Assembly (NCBI GenBank): GCA_964583615.1
Contig: CAZOWM010000003.1
Coordinates: forward strand, 1-64,000
DNA from: CAZOWM01 sp964583615
GTDB lineage: Bacteria > Spirochaetota > B62-G9 > DRHN01
Length of the DNA: 64,000 nucleotides
Direction: 5' to 3'
Each line of letters starts with the position of its first letter. The first letter of the stretch is position 1. The position numbers and the translations under genes were made by a program. Below the pieces are notes generated by a model, which saw only the letters and a list, made by a program, of their open reading frames with translations, was not told the origin of the DNA and made no database searches. Shown here piece after piece: positions 16,745 to 26,189 of the stretch.

Positions 16745-17669
16745 CTATTCGAGATGGGAATAGAACTCGGTCGGTTGAAGTTCTTTGAAATCTCCGTTCT
16801 GTGCGAGATACTTCCGTACGGGATATTCATCTTCGTTGATTCCCCTCCGAAGCAAAGAATCGAGTTCTCTGACATCGCCGAACGTGATTCCTCCGCAATA
16901 CCCCAGCACATAGTTTCCGTAATTGTCGAAGTGATTGTGCCAGTTTCGTAAAAACGGCGGTCTGCAGGGCGTGCTGAAAAAATTCTCAGCCGGGTATCTC
17001 CCGAGACCTTCGAGACGGTCACCCAGCGCATACGCCGCCCTGCCGAGCATAAAGAATTCCGCATCGCGCAGAAGCTGGGATTTCCCTTCAATCTGCAGGT
17101 ACTCGTCAAAGCTCACCTTCCCCTGGATTCCGTATTTTATGAATTTCTTGTAGTATTCCATCTGGTAAACGGAAAGGTTGTTTCCAAAAAGTTCATACCC
17201 GATTCTTACCGCCCTTTGCGTCCGCTCAAAGGGCACATACTCCAGGTAAAAAGGGTTCACAGAAACGAGTATTCCCCTCAACCCTCTCTTTTTGAGCGCA
17301 CTGAGCCTTTCACGGGTAATTTCGTCGTCCCTGCACCAGAAACAGTTCGTCTCCAGAAAAGTAGAGGGGATGCGCAGTTGTTCGGCGATCTCAACAGCCC
17401 TGCACAAAAGCTCGTAATTGAGAAAAGGCTCCCCTCCAGTGAAATGAAGCCCGTAATTCAGGCTGACTGCATCCGGGCCGAACGGACTCGGCTGAATTCT
17501 GCCTGCGAGAGAGGAGAGGATGNNNNNNNNNNNNNNNNNNNNNNNNNNNNNNNNNNNNNNNNNNNNNNNNNNNNNNNNNNNNNNNNNNNNNNNNNNNNNN
17601 NNNNNNNNNNNNNNNNNNNNNNGAGAGGATGAGCCCGCCCGACGACGGCTCAGGTATTTTCATATCCAA
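16745..17669 (-). CDS. radical SAM protein, interrupted by assembly gap
   Basis: The visible part reads on both sides of the gap in compatible frames. The N-terminus (MKIPEPSSGGLIL, start TTG 17669 or ATG 17663, with AAAGGA upstream) lies right of the gap. The body lies left of it, with HFTGGEPFLNYELL, the GGEP SAM-binding motif, then STFLETNCFWC and a long C-terminal part to 16745. The CxxxCxxC motif for the [4Fe-4S] cluster is not visible and should lie within the missing bases. It follows the PLP deaminase and precedes tag. I do not know the substrate. No SPASM cysteine cluster is evident, though CR, YCGG and FWC cysteines occur. Confidence 0.75.
17523..17622. other. assembly gap, 100 N
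   Basis: Exactly 100 N, the customary size for a gap of unknown length. The nine bases GAGAGGATG are present on both sides (17514-17522 and 17623-17631). Confidence 1.
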
Positions 17670-17708
17670 TGTGCATCCTTTCCCTTGGAGCGGTGCCGAA
17701 AACAGCTT

Positions 17709-18830
17709 TCAGCTGTCGAGAACCTGCACATCATTTTCGAAATAACGGTGAAAAGCTCTGTGCAGCATTCTGTAGTCCGCTTCCCCGAGACGATCAGAAT
17801 GGTCATGCGCATCACAACTGTTCCAGAATACGACAATCCTGTCACCGATACAGTTACTTTTCGCGTCTGAAATCAGTGCTGCAAAAGTCTTTGCAGTGTA
17901 GGTTCCTTCGAGCCTAATTCCGGCAATGCGCTCTACGAGCTTCATCGCTTCCATTCCCTCTTCGGTAAAATGAGCATATCCGTTGCCGAAAAACTCATGC
18001 CGTATCCCCAGCTCGTGGCTTTGCAGGGGAAGGATGGGAAAGGAAGGATCGAGTGAAGCGAGCAGAGAGTTTGTGCGGCGAAACAGCTTCACCGCCTTTT
18101 TTTTGTTTGCAATGAAGTCCGGAACCACCCGTACTGGAACAACACGGGTACGGAGTCCTGCTGCCTTCAATCCGAGAATAAGTCCAACAGCCGTGCCCAT
18201 ACTTCCAAGTGTGACATAGATGAGTTCCGGCTCCGGCATTTCTCCAGCATCGATCTGCTCCTTCAGCTCAAATGCAGCGTTTACGAATCCCAACGTGCCC
18301 AGGGGTGAGCTTCCACCTCTCGGCACACACTGGGGAAGCGAACCGTACTGAAAAAAAGAGCGCGCACACTGGAAAAGCGACCCGAACCGAAGTGACCATT
18401 TCCCTCGAAAAAAACGCAATCGGGCGCCGAACTGATGACTCAACAGGAGATTTTCCCGTACGTAGCGGGCGTTATTCTGTGGAGTCAGCATTGATATGCA
18501 TCTCATCCCCAGTTCATGAGCCCACACCGCGGTGGCAAGAGCATGATTCGATCCCGCTGCTCCGTAAGTCATCACTTCTCTTACGCCCCTTTTGCGAGCC
18601 TGCGCCAGGATAAACTCGAGCTTTCGAATCTTGTTTCCACCGTAGAGCTCCGCGCTCAGATCGTCTCTCTTTATATAGAGATTCCGCACTCCAAGTGCCG
18701 TGCACAGGCCATCGATTCTTTCCACAGGCGTGGGAAACTCTCCAAAGGAAAGGTGCTGCACACGCTCTCCGAGCCTGGGGTAGCGTGTGAAAAGCGGAAG
18801 AACGCGGCTATTTTTCTCTTCTTTTCTCAT
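17709..18830 (-). CDS. PLP-dependent ACC deaminase/D-cysteine desulfhydrase family
   Basis: Fold-type II PLP enzyme of 373 residues. The PLP-lysine segment is GGNKIRKLEF near residues 64-73, preceded by YIKRDDLSAELY; AAGSNHALATAVWA binds the cofactor phosphate region. Family members deaminate 1-aminocyclopropane-1-carboxylate or release sulfide from D-cysteine; bacterial members outside plant partners are more often D-cysteine desulfhydrases. Compared with typical members (~330 residues) it carries a basic, aromatic-rich insertion (about 140-170, RFFRGKWSLRFGSLF). Its start overlaps the FHA gene stop by four bases (ATGA). The substrate is not decidable from sequence. Confidence 0.88.
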   Translation of the reverse strand: MRKEEKNSRVLPLFTRYPRLGERVQHLSFGEFPTPVERIDGLCTALGVRNLYIKRDDLSAELYGGNKIRKLEFILAQARKRGVREVMTYGAAGSNHALATAVWAHELGMRCISMLTPQNNARYVRENLLLSHQFGARLRFFRGKWSLRFGSLFQCARSFFQYGSLPQCVPRGGSSPLGTLGFVNAAFELKEQIDAGEMPEPELIYVTLGSMGTAVGLILGLKAAGLRTRVVPVRVVPDFIANKKKAVKLFRRTNSLLASLDPSFPILPLQSHELGIRHEFFGNGYAHFTEEGMEAMKLVERIAGIRLEGTYTAKTFAALISDAKSNCIGDRIVVFWNSCDAHDHSDRLGEADYRMLHRAFHRYFENDVQVLDS

Positions 18831-19225
18831 TGTTTCTCATGCACCTTTTCTTCGAGAAAGAACCTGAGCACGGTGTTGCCGATGATCAACCTGTCTCCGT
18901 AGGAAATCTGGGTCTTTCTCTTTACGGTCTTTTTGTTGAGATACGTGGCATTTGTGGAACCGAGGTCTTCAATAAAAAATCTCTGGCCATCTTCGGTTGA
19001 TAAAACACAGTGCTTCTTGCTTATCAAGGGGTCCTTTATTGAAATATCACACGAGCCTGCCCGTCCGATGAGGGTCCGAGTGGTCTTTATGACATAGGAT
19101 CTTCCGAAAAAATTTTTCGATAGGACAACAAGCACTCCCCTATGCACGAGAAGACCCGGCCCTTTCACCTTTTTTCGTCTTGAAAGCACTGTTGTGTCGT
19201 TGTTTTCTTTGGCCTGTACGGACAT
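18827..19225 (-). CDS. FHA domain protein
   Basis: A small 132-residue protein made almost wholly of one forkhead-associated domain (about 35-115), a phosphothreonine-binding module. The core residues are present: GRAGSCDI, SKKHCVL and DLGSTNATYLN. No kinase or second domain is attached. Start 19225 is chosen for the GGGGGAG before it; an ATG 18 bases upstream is possible. It lies between the PHP-UvrD helicase and the PLP deaminase (4-base overlap), so it is likely co-transcribed. Its partner is unknown. Confidence 0.9.
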   Translation of the reverse strand: MSVQAKENNDTTVLSRRKKVKGPGLLVHRGVLVVLSKNFFGRSYVIKTTRTLIGRAGSCDISIKDPLISKKHCVLSTEDGQRFFIEDLGSTNATYLNKKTVKRKTQISYGDRLIIGNTVLRFFLEEKVHEKQ

Positions 19226-19258
19226 CGCTCCCCCTTTCTTCATTGTCAGCGGAACACT

Positions 19259-22200
19259 TCAAAAAAGCTCGAGCTGGTTTTGTGCATTATCCTTTGGGCG
19301 TGTGTACACGCTCCTGGACAGCTTGACGAATCTCTCCTCGATATCGTCGAGAAAATGGCTTCTTTCGAGCTTGTATTCTTTTCCGAAAAGGAAGCGCTTC
19401 CGCGAATGTGTTAAATACAGGTATTTTCTTGCCCGGGTCATTCCTACATAGAGCAATCTTCTTTCCTCCTCCGGGTCACTTTTTTGATCGTGAAACAAAG
19501 AGTAGGGGAGGAGTCCTTCTTCACATCCGACAATACATACACACTGAAATTCCAACCCCTTGGCAGCGTGAAGCGTCATGAGAGCCACTTTCTCGGCAGC
19601 TGGTTCGTACGCGTCCTGGCCCCACCCGATCGAGGCGAATTGAAGAAACTTTTCAAAAGAACCTTCAAACCTCTCTGCGTATTCGAGGAGACGCCGTATG
19701 GAAAGGGGATGTTCTTCGCTTTCCTTTGAAAAAAACCGCTGTGTGAAATCCTCAATCCCTCTTTTGACCGTTGTGCAGTTTCGCATCTTTTCATAAAACG
19801 GCAGTACCTCCTCAAAGGAAAATCCCCGCGGTCTCGAATACCTGTCGAAGAGCGGAGTAGGCCTATTGCCGTGAGCCAGCTTCAACAGCTCAACGATCGA
19901 TTTTACAGGTTCCTTCGTGAAAATTGACTCATCTCTCACAGACTGATAGGGAATTCCGTGATCATCAAGCGCCTTTTGGACAGCCGGCATCTGCCTGCCC
20001 ACCCTGCAGAGAACGGCGAAGTCTGAAAAGCTTTCGATCTCCGCCTCTGTTTCTCCTTCAGACACATCGCTGTCAATAGAAAAAAACCGCACACCCCCCA
20101 TCAGATTCTCTATCGTTCTCGCCACGTACTCAGCCTCACTCCTATCGGTTGCGTGTTCCGAGATGCGAATTCTTACTCCCTCGACAGGACCCTGCACCGC
20201 TCTGTCCCGCGCCTGCACGATCTGGCCCGAACTCTTGAGAATCGTGTCACTGCAGCGGTAGCTCTTCACAAGACGGTACACGCACGCCCCAGTGTAGTCG
20301 CGTTCAAAACAACGAATGAATCCGATATTCGCGCCCCTGAAACCATATATCGCCTGATTGGGATCACCCACTGCAAAGATATTTGAGTGTTCGGAGGGGG
20401 CGAGCAGCCTGATAAGCGTGTACTGGGCTCTATTTATGTCCTGATACTCATCCACACATATCCATGCGTTTTGTTCCCTCTGCCGGTCGAGGATATCAGG
20501 AGACCTGGAGAATTCCTTTATCGGAAGGGAGACGAGGTCATCGAAATCGAAAAGGTTCTGATCCTTGAGGCTGTTTTCATACACCCTGAACGCCTCTTTT
20601 AATTCACCATCAACGATTTCAAAATCCTCGCGAACATCTCTCTTGATACGGGATATTTCCTCTCCGATCCCTTTCGGATCGCCTCTTTTCAAGATACGCC
20701 CGATAAGCCAAATTCTATCATCTTCATTGATCATGCTGAATCTTTTGTTTCTCCCGAACCTTCCAGAAAACTCTCGCAAAAACCCGTACCCAAAGGCGTG
20801 AAACGTCATTACGCGGATGCGGGACATGTCGACTCGGCCATTCATACGTAAATGCAACCGCTCCCGCATCTCCTCGGATGCCCTGTTCGTAAACGTAACC
20901 GCGAGTACCCTCTCCGGAGGTACGGCCTTACACAGGACGAGGTAGGCGATCCGTGCGGTCAGGGTTGTTGTTTTCCCCGTCCCAGGGCCTGCGAGAACGA
21001 GACAGGGGCCTCCGGCATGGGTAATAGCCTTTTTCTGCTCCTCATTCAATCCTTCGAGAATGGAACGGCACGGATAATCGGCAGAGGATTTTTCTCCGCT
21101 GCTCTGCAGTCCGGTGCCGGGGCTTTTCGTATTTGCAGCCGCTCCATGTGCCGTATTCCGCTTCAGGGACATGTACTGCTGAATACTGAAATTCACTTCT
21201 GAAGGAGCAGACTTTTGCAGCGGAATACTGCCGCCAAAGTCTGCGAAAAACACACCCTGACCGGAAAGTGTTTTTCTCTCCTTATCGTCGAACACCCTTA
21301 TCTTCCCGTACTCACCGTCGTACCCTTCAGTGATATGCACCTCGCCCTTCCGCATTCTCCTCACTGCTTCTGCGATGACATCCCCCATTTCATGCTCGAT
21401 GCCGGCGATCGGCATGTGGAGAAGCACACTGAACTCTGAGCCGGCAGTCCGCAAAAGAGAGTGGTATGCATCCCCGACTTTTTTCGAGGAGGGACCTGCA
21501 TCGAAAATCTCGGAAAGCAGTTCCTTGAGCGGTATGAGGGAAAAAAACGGTTTCCTGTTGCCCGAAGTGTGCCAGTCTTCCCTGTCGGCACGCTGAACGA
21601 CTCTGTTCAGAACCCCCACCGTCACCTTTTTCCCACACACCGGACATATTCCATTGTGCCGGAGTGTCTCAAGGGGGTTCCACACAACTCCGCACTTTCG
21701 GTGACCGTCGAAATGATATTTTCCCTCCTGAGGGAAAAATTCGATTGTTCCCAGGAATCGATCCCTGTCGCCCTGTTTCATCGCATCCATGATCCTGTCG
21801 TAGCTCGGTTCCGTGTCAAAGATGTTCGCTTCTCTTCCGAGTTTCTGCGGGGAGTGCGCGTCGGAGTTTGAAATCAGGGTATACGTATCGAGAAAACTGC
21901 ACAGCCAGTTCATCGGAGGGTCCGAAGAGAGCCCAGTCTCAACAGCATAAATGAATTCTGCGAGATCACCGTAACAGTCTTCTACCGTGTCAAATCCCGA
22001 CATTGCGCCCAGCACGGAGAACCACGGTGTCCATATATGAGCAGGGACGAAAAAAACCTTTTCAGACTCTTCGAGAACAAGCTCGAGCAGGTCTCTTGAG
22101 TCGAGCCCGAGAATCGGCCTCCCGTCGGATCGAATATTTCCCACCCTCGACAAACGGCTCTGGATTCCCTCCACGGTCTGAAAATCAGGCGCAAAGATCA

Positions 22201-22525
22201 GGTTGTGCACCTTCCTGACTTTTCCGTCTCTCTTGTAGATGTTGCTGATTTCCGCGGTGAGAATAAAGCGGGGACTGAAGCCGGATCCGCCAAAATGAGC
22301 CGCCTCTTCACGAACATATTCTCTCTTCAGCCGGTACAGCCCCGGCTCTGCCGGCTCGAGCTTCTCCCTCAGTTCAGCGGTCCACCCCGGATGGGTAAAA
22401 TCACCTGTGCCAACAACGGTCAATCCCTTGACGCGCGCCCAGTAATCTATATATTCCGGAACAAGGATTTTGCTTGTCGCAATGGAAAAATGCGAGTGGA
22501 TGTGAAAATCCGCGATGAATTTCAT
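19259..22525 (-). CDS. PHP-domain/UvrD helicase fusion
   Basis: A 1088-residue fusion. Residues about 1-400 form a PHP-type phosphoesterase-like domain (HIHSHFSIATSK, GTGDFTHPGW, ISNSDAHSP) with a zinc-ribbon-like CGVVWNPLETLRHNGICPVC. Residues about 490-1070 are a superfamily 1 helicase: Q motif LNEEQKKAI, Walker A AGPGTGKTTTLTARIA, motif II VDEYQDINRAQ, motif III VGDPNQAIYGFRGA, motif VI LLYVGMTRARKYLYL. The two parts are joined by a low-complexity linker. Such PHP-UvrD fusions are known in several phyla; the role is presumed to be DNA repair. It lies 34 bases after argS. Confidence 0.92.
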   Translation of the reverse strand: MKFIADFHIHSHFSIATSKILVPEYIDYWARVKGLTVVGTGDFTHPGWTAELREKLEPAEPGLYRLKREYVREEAAHFGGSGFSPRFILTAEISNIYKRDGKVRKVHNLIFAPDFQTVEGIQSRLSRVGNIRSDGRPILGLDSRDLLELVLEESEKVFFVPAHIWTPWFSVLGAMSGFDTVEDCYGDLAEFIYAVETGLSSDPPMNWLCSFLDTYTLISNSDAHSPQKLGREANIFDTEPSYDRIMDAMKQGDRDRFLGTIEFFPQEGKYHFDGHRKCGVVWNPLETLRHNGICPVCGKKVTVGVLNRVVQRADREDWHTSGNRKPFFSLIPLKELLSEIFDAGPSSKKVGDAYHSLLRTAGSEFSVLLHMPIAGIEHEMGDVIAEAVRRMRKGEVHITEGYDGEYGKIRVFDDKERKTLSGQGVFFADFGGSIPLQKSAPSEVNFSIQQYMSLKRNTAHGAAANTKSPGTGLQSSGEKSSADYPCRSILEGLNEEQKKAITHAGGPCLVLAGPGTGKTTTLTARIAYLVLCKAVPPERVLAVTFTNRASEEMRERLHLRMNGRVDMSRIRVMTFHAFGYGFLREFSGRFGRNKRFSMINEDDRIWLIGRILKRGDPKGIGEEISRIKRDVREDFEIVDGELKEAFRVYENSLKDQNLFDFDDLVSLPIKEFSRSPDILDRQREQNAWICVDEYQDINRAQYTLIRLLAPSEHSNIFAVGDPNQAIYGFRGANIGFIRCFERDYTGACVYRLVKSYRCSDTILKSSGQIVQARDRAVQGPVEGVRIRISEHATDRSEAEYVARTIENLMGGVRFFSIDSDVSEGETEAEIESFSDFAVLCRVGRQMPAVQKALDDHGIPYQSVRDESIFTKEPVKSIVELLKLAHGNRPTPLFDRYSRPRGFSFEEVLPFYEKMRNCTTVKRGIEDFTQRFFSKESEEHPLSIRRLLEYAERFEGSFEKFLQFASIGWGQDAYEPAAEKVALMTLHAAKGLEFQCVCIVGCEEGLLPYSLFHDQKSDPEEERRLLYVGMTRARKYLYLTHSRKRFLFGKEYKLERSHFLDDIEERFVKLSRSVYTRPKDNAQNQLELF

Positions 22526-22536
22526 GGTTTCGGTAT

Positions 22537-22545
22537 ATTATACCA
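22537..22545 (-). promoter_or_regulatory. possible extended -10 promoter before the PHP-UvrD gene
   Basis: The minus strand reads TGGTATAAT, a perfect extended -10. The start site would lie only about five bases before the ATG, so the mRNA would be nearly leaderless, and no ribosome site is seen upstream of that ATG. No good -35. Confidence 0.3.
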
Positions 22546-22559
22546 TATGTGGTTATTTT

Positions 22560-24269
22560 TTACATTTCCTCTACCGGCACAACACCGATGAGCTCCATCC
22601 CCTGATTGAGAACCTTTTTTACCCCTCGCGCGACGAGTGCTCTCGACAACGAAAGGTCGCGGTCGTCTGTTATGACCCTGTGGGTGTTATAGAAGTTGTT
22701 GAACTGAGAAGAGATATCAAGCAAAAGACGGGAAATCAATGAAGGCTCAAACTCCTTTGAGGCGCGCACCACCGTATCCTCGAACCGGTTCAGCATCACA
22801 CACACTTCATACCCTTCCTCACCGAAATGGAGTCCTTCTTCAAACTCCGGGCTGAAGTAAGCCTGCGAAAACTTTCTTAGAAGGCTACACGCACGTGCGT
22901 AGGTGTACTGGACATAGGGCCCTGTTTCGCCGTTGAAATTCAAAACGTCATCCCAGTTGAATGTGACGTCCTTTATTCTGCTGTTCTTCAAGTCGTTGAA
23001 GATGACCGCACCCACACCCACTGCCTCTGCGACTTCGTGTTTGTTCCCGAGCTCGGGATTCTTCTCCTCGATGATCCTGCGTGCGAGATCCACCGCTTTA
23101 TCCAGGACATCTTCAAGAAATACAACGTTGCCCCTGCGGGTACTCATTGCGCCGTCCTCGAATCGGATCTGCCCGAATGGCACATGACGACAGTTCCCTG
23201 CGCATGCGCATTTCATAAGATCGAGAACCCTAAACACTTGTTTGAAATGCAGCGTTTGCGGACTCCCCACCACGTAAAGGGCAAGATCAAACCGAAATTT
23301 TTCATACCGGTACAGCGCTGCCGAGATATCACGAGTAAGATAGAGCGTAGTGTCGTCGCGCTTTTTCAGAAGTGCAGGGGGCATGTCATTTCCAAGAGGA
23401 ACGATGAGCGCTCCTTCGCTCTCATCGGTGATTCCGCACGCCTTCACCCATTCAATAGTCTCGTTGATCATGTCATCATAAAAACTTTCCCCTGTATGAA
23501 AATCAAAGCTCACTCCGAGCCTGTCGTAAATCCGCGTGAAATCAGTGAGGCTCAGATCTCGAAACCGTGTCCAGAGAAAAACCGCCTCCCTGTCTTTTTT
23601 TTCAAGCCTCTGAAACCAGGCCCGGGCCTCATCCTCGAGTGCAGGATCTTTTTCCGCTTCTGCGTGAAACCTCACGTAGAGACTGAAGAGGTAGTGTATC
23701 GGATCGGATTTCAACGCCGTTTCGTCTCCCCACTTCAGAAAAGCGGTAATGAGCTTGCCAAACTGGGTTCCCCAGTCTCCCAGATGGTTGATCCCCACGA
23801 CTTTGTACCCGAGATAGGAAAATATCTTTCTGAGCGCGTTCCCGATCACCGTGGACCTCAGGTGTCCGATGCCAAAGGGCTTTGCGATGTTTGGACTCGA
23901 GTAATCGATAACGACCGTTTTTCCCGCTCCCAGCCGCCGAATTGAAGGGAAGTCAGCGATGAGAATGTCTTTTACGATGTCCCTGACAACCGACCCTCTG
24001 TCAATGAAAATGTTCAAATACGGACCACACGGCTGTGTTTGCCGTATTCTTTTCCCATGCACCCCCCCTGCATCGAGCAGCATGCCGAACTCCTCCGCGA
24101 TCCGTGCGGGCGGTTTTTTCATCTCCTTTGCAAAGGAAAAACAGGGAACGGCAAAATCACCAAAGGTGGAGTCCGGAGGGGTTTCAATAAGGGAAAGAAA
24201 CCTGTGTTCAGGAATGCTCAGGGCGGCAGATAACTCTTCTGCGAGTTTCTCTTTGATATTAACGCTCAT
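22560..24269 (-). CDS. argS: arginyl-tRNA synthetase
   Basis: Class I synthetase charging tRNA-Arg. The 569 residues include the ArgRS N-terminal additional domain (about 1-90), the HIGH-type motif in SPNIAKPFGIGHLRST near 128-143, INHLGDWGTQFGKL, and the KMSKS-equivalent GAMSTRRGN near 375-383. The C-terminal DALR anticodon-binding domain (about 450-569) starts GPYVQYTYARA. It follows the SurA-like gene by 23 bases. Confidence 0.96.
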   Translation of the reverse strand: MSVNIKEKLAEELSAALSIPEHRFLSLIETPPDSTFGDFAVPCFSFAKEMKKPPARIAEEFGMLLDAGGVHGKRIRQTQPCGPYLNIFIDRGSVVRDIVKDILIADFPSIRRLGAGKTVVIDYSSPNIAKPFGIGHLRSTVIGNALRKIFSYLGYKVVGINHLGDWGTQFGKLITAFLKWGDETALKSDPIHYLFSLYVRFHAEAEKDPALEDEARAWFQRLEKKDREAVFLWTRFRDLSLTDFTRIYDRLGVSFDFHTGESFYDDMINETIEWVKACGITDESEGALIVPLGNDMPPALLKKRDDTTLYLTRDISAALYRYEKFRFDLALYVVGSPQTLHFKQVFRVLDLMKCACAGNCRHVPFGQIRFEDGAMSTRRGNVVFLEDVLDKAVDLARRIIEEKNPELGNKHEVAEAVGVGAVIFNDLKNSRIKDVTFNWDDVLNFNGETGPYVQYTYARACSLLRKFSQAYFSPEFEEGLHFGEEGYEVCVMLNRFEDTVVRASKEFEPSLISRLLLDISSQFNNFYNTHRVITDDRDLSLSRALVARGVKKVLNQGMELIGVVPVEEM

Positions 24270-24292
24270 GGCTCACTGCGGATTTCGTACGT

Positions 24293-24934
24293 CTAGAGCT
24301 CTATATTTTCGTTTTGTATGACCTTCGCTTCTCCCTTCAGCTTATCGACGATGTCGTTGAGGCGGTCGTTGTACTGTCTCTGGAGCATCTGCATCTTTAT
24401 CTGCTGCCGCGCGACATCGATGTCAACACCGGCGAAAAGTTTCTTGTTCTGGTTGTAAATCTCCTCGATCTGTTCATCCGGAATGTCCATAAGCTTCGGT
24501 TCTATCTTCTCATTGAGGTATACCTGGATGATTGCTCTTCTGCTGACCGCCTTGACGAGATCGCGTACATCCCTTCTTTTGTCGTAACCTTCACTGACCG
24601 CCTTGTTGTAGATCAGATATTCGTTTATGAGATTGTTGAGAAACTTCTGCTTGCTGCTGGCATCATTCTCGTATTTATTCTTCTGTTCCTCATCTATGGG
24701 GAGTGAAAACACATGCACTCCGAACTCGCGTCGAAATTCATCGAGCGTGAGGGTGTCTCCGTTTATTCTCGCGACCCACTGATCCGGGTTATTCGATGTC
24801 CTCGTATCCGCCTGTACCAGCTGAACCTCTCTAACTTCTGCTGCCGCTTTTTGTGCATGCAGTGCATACCGATCGATAAATATTCCGAGGAATAAAAAGA
24901 ATATACACAGGATAATCAGCGAAGCCTTTTTCAT
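24293..24934 (-). CDS. SurA N-terminal-domain exported protein
   Basis: A 213-residue protein with an N-terminal signal or anchor (MKKASLIILCIFFLFLGIFI), so it acts in the periplasm or is anchored in the inner membrane. After it comes a SurA_N-like chaperone domain (about 50-200): VARINGDTLTLDEFRREF, then KQKFLNNLINEYLIYNKAVSEGY, as in peptidyl-prolyl isomerases of the SurA/PrsA type. No PPIase (rotamase) domain is present, so it would be a chaperone-only form. AAGGA precedes the start. It lies upstream of argS in the same direction. Confidence 0.82.
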   Translation of the reverse strand: MKKASLIILCIFFLFLGIFIDRYALHAQKAAAEVREVQLVQADTRTSNNPDQWVARINGDTLTLDEFRREFGVHVFSLPIDEEQKNKYENDASSKQKFLNNLINEYLIYNKAVSEGYDKRRDVRDLVKAVSRRAIIQVYLNEKIEPKLMDIPDEQIEEIYNQNKKLFAGVDIDVARQQIKMQMLQRQYNDRLNDIVDKLKGEAKVIQNENIEL

Positions 24935-25016
24935 ATCGGTTCCTTATTACAATTTTTTACGAAGATAATCTAATGATAAAACTGAGCACGGACAACTGTA
25001 TTTTCGGTGGCCGCAA

Positions 25017-26189
25017 TCACAGACTGATAATGGACTCAGGAAAACAACTGAGAGAAACAGCCTCCCCTGCTTTCACATAGTAGGTGTTTTCGTATCCAAC
25101 GGTTCCCCGATCGAACACAAATTTCGGCTCAAATGCGATGACCATTCCTTCACGCAGCGTGTCCTCGTATCTGTCGAAGATTATAGGATATTCATCGAGC
25201 TCGAGTCCAACTCCGTGCCCGATGAAGTTCGCATTCCCCATGAATACATCCGACATCCCCTTTTTTCTCACGAAATCATGAATTTTTTTAAAGGAATCCG
25301 GTATAGGCATCCCTGATCGTACACACTCAGTAAAAATCGAATGGCACTCTGCTGAAACTCCATGGGCCATTTCGAGAGTGCCGTCCAGCCGGCCAAAGCT
25401 GAATATCCGCGTACAATCCACTATGTACCCACCGTAGCTGAATGCAACATCGATGAGAATCGGCTCATTCGGCCGTATCTTTTTATGGGAAGGCCCAGCT
25501 GGAAAGGACGGTGTGATTCCCTCTCCCCCGCCTGAGGGAGAATCCATGGCCGAGTGCTTCGATGCATTTTCTCCGCTCAGCACGGTGCACGGGAGCACTT
25601 CCATGTTGAACATCCTGGTGCGCGGGAGCAGAAAAGCTTCATGCTTCTGAAAAATTCCAACCAGCTCCATAAAAATCTCGTACTCTGACATTGCAGGGCG
25701 AAGCCTGTTTAAAAATGCTTGTAAAGCACCGTCCAGTCTTTTTCCCCCTTCTTCGAGGATCCCGATCTCGAGTCCGGATTTGATCGCGCGGAGCCTGCGT
25801 ATTTCAACGGATATATCCACAAGCTGCGCCTCTGGGAAGTGTGAGGCAATACTGAGATAGATGCTTGCGGGAATGACGTCCATTTCAAGGCCAATTCGAT
25901 CCGTGGCCAGGCGCATATCACGGATATAGTCAAACACTTCCCTGTTTTTTCGGAACCCGCGTATTTCCTCCATGAAAGATTCTTCTTTTGCGCGATCCAG
26001 TGTTCTCTTTACAAACAGGACCCCTGCTCCTGCGGTTGGAAGCAGCAGGACTCCCTCCTGGAATGTCCCGGAAAGGTAGTAACGGTCGACATTCTGGTAA
26101 ATCAGGGAAAAACCAATGCCGAGCTCTTCCTGTTTCTTCTGCAGGGCTGAGCGGCGTCGGGTGATCTCACGTGCCGGTAGTTTTTTCAT
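25017..26189 (-). CDS. M24 family metallopeptidase (Xaa-Pro aminopeptidase-like)
   Basis: Cytoplasmic pita-bread metallopeptidase of about 390 residues. A creatinase-like N-terminal domain (about 1-140) is followed by the M24 catalytic domain. The metal ligands are visible: the two Asp in DVAFSYGGYIVDCTRIF, His in GHGVGLELDE, Glu in AFEPKF and Glu in VGYENTYY. An additional GGGEGITPSFPAGPSHKK stretch lies near 215-235. The start overlaps the mfd end by 23 bases (ATG 26189) or 29 (TTG 26195), so translation is probably coupled. Proline specificity is presumed from family only. Confidence 0.88.
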   Translation of the reverse strand: MKKLPAREITRRRSALQKKQEELGIGFSLIYQNVDRYYLSGTFQEGVLLLPTAGAGVLFVKRTLDRAKEESFMEEIRGFRKNREVFDYIRDMRLATDRIGLEMDVIPASIYLSIASHFPEAQLVDISVEIRRLRAIKSGLEIGILEEGGKRLDGALQAFLNRLRPAMSEYEIFMELVGIFQKHEAFLLPRTRMFNMEVLPCTVLSGENASKHSAMDSPSGGGEGITPSFPAGPSHKKIRPNEPILIDVAFSYGGYIVDCTRIFSFGRLDGTLEMAHGVSAECHSIFTECVRSGMPIPDSFKKIHDFVRKKGMSDVFMGNANFIGHGVGLELDEYPIIFDRYEDTLREGMVIAFEPKFVFDRGTVGYENTYYVKAGEAVSLSCFPESIISL

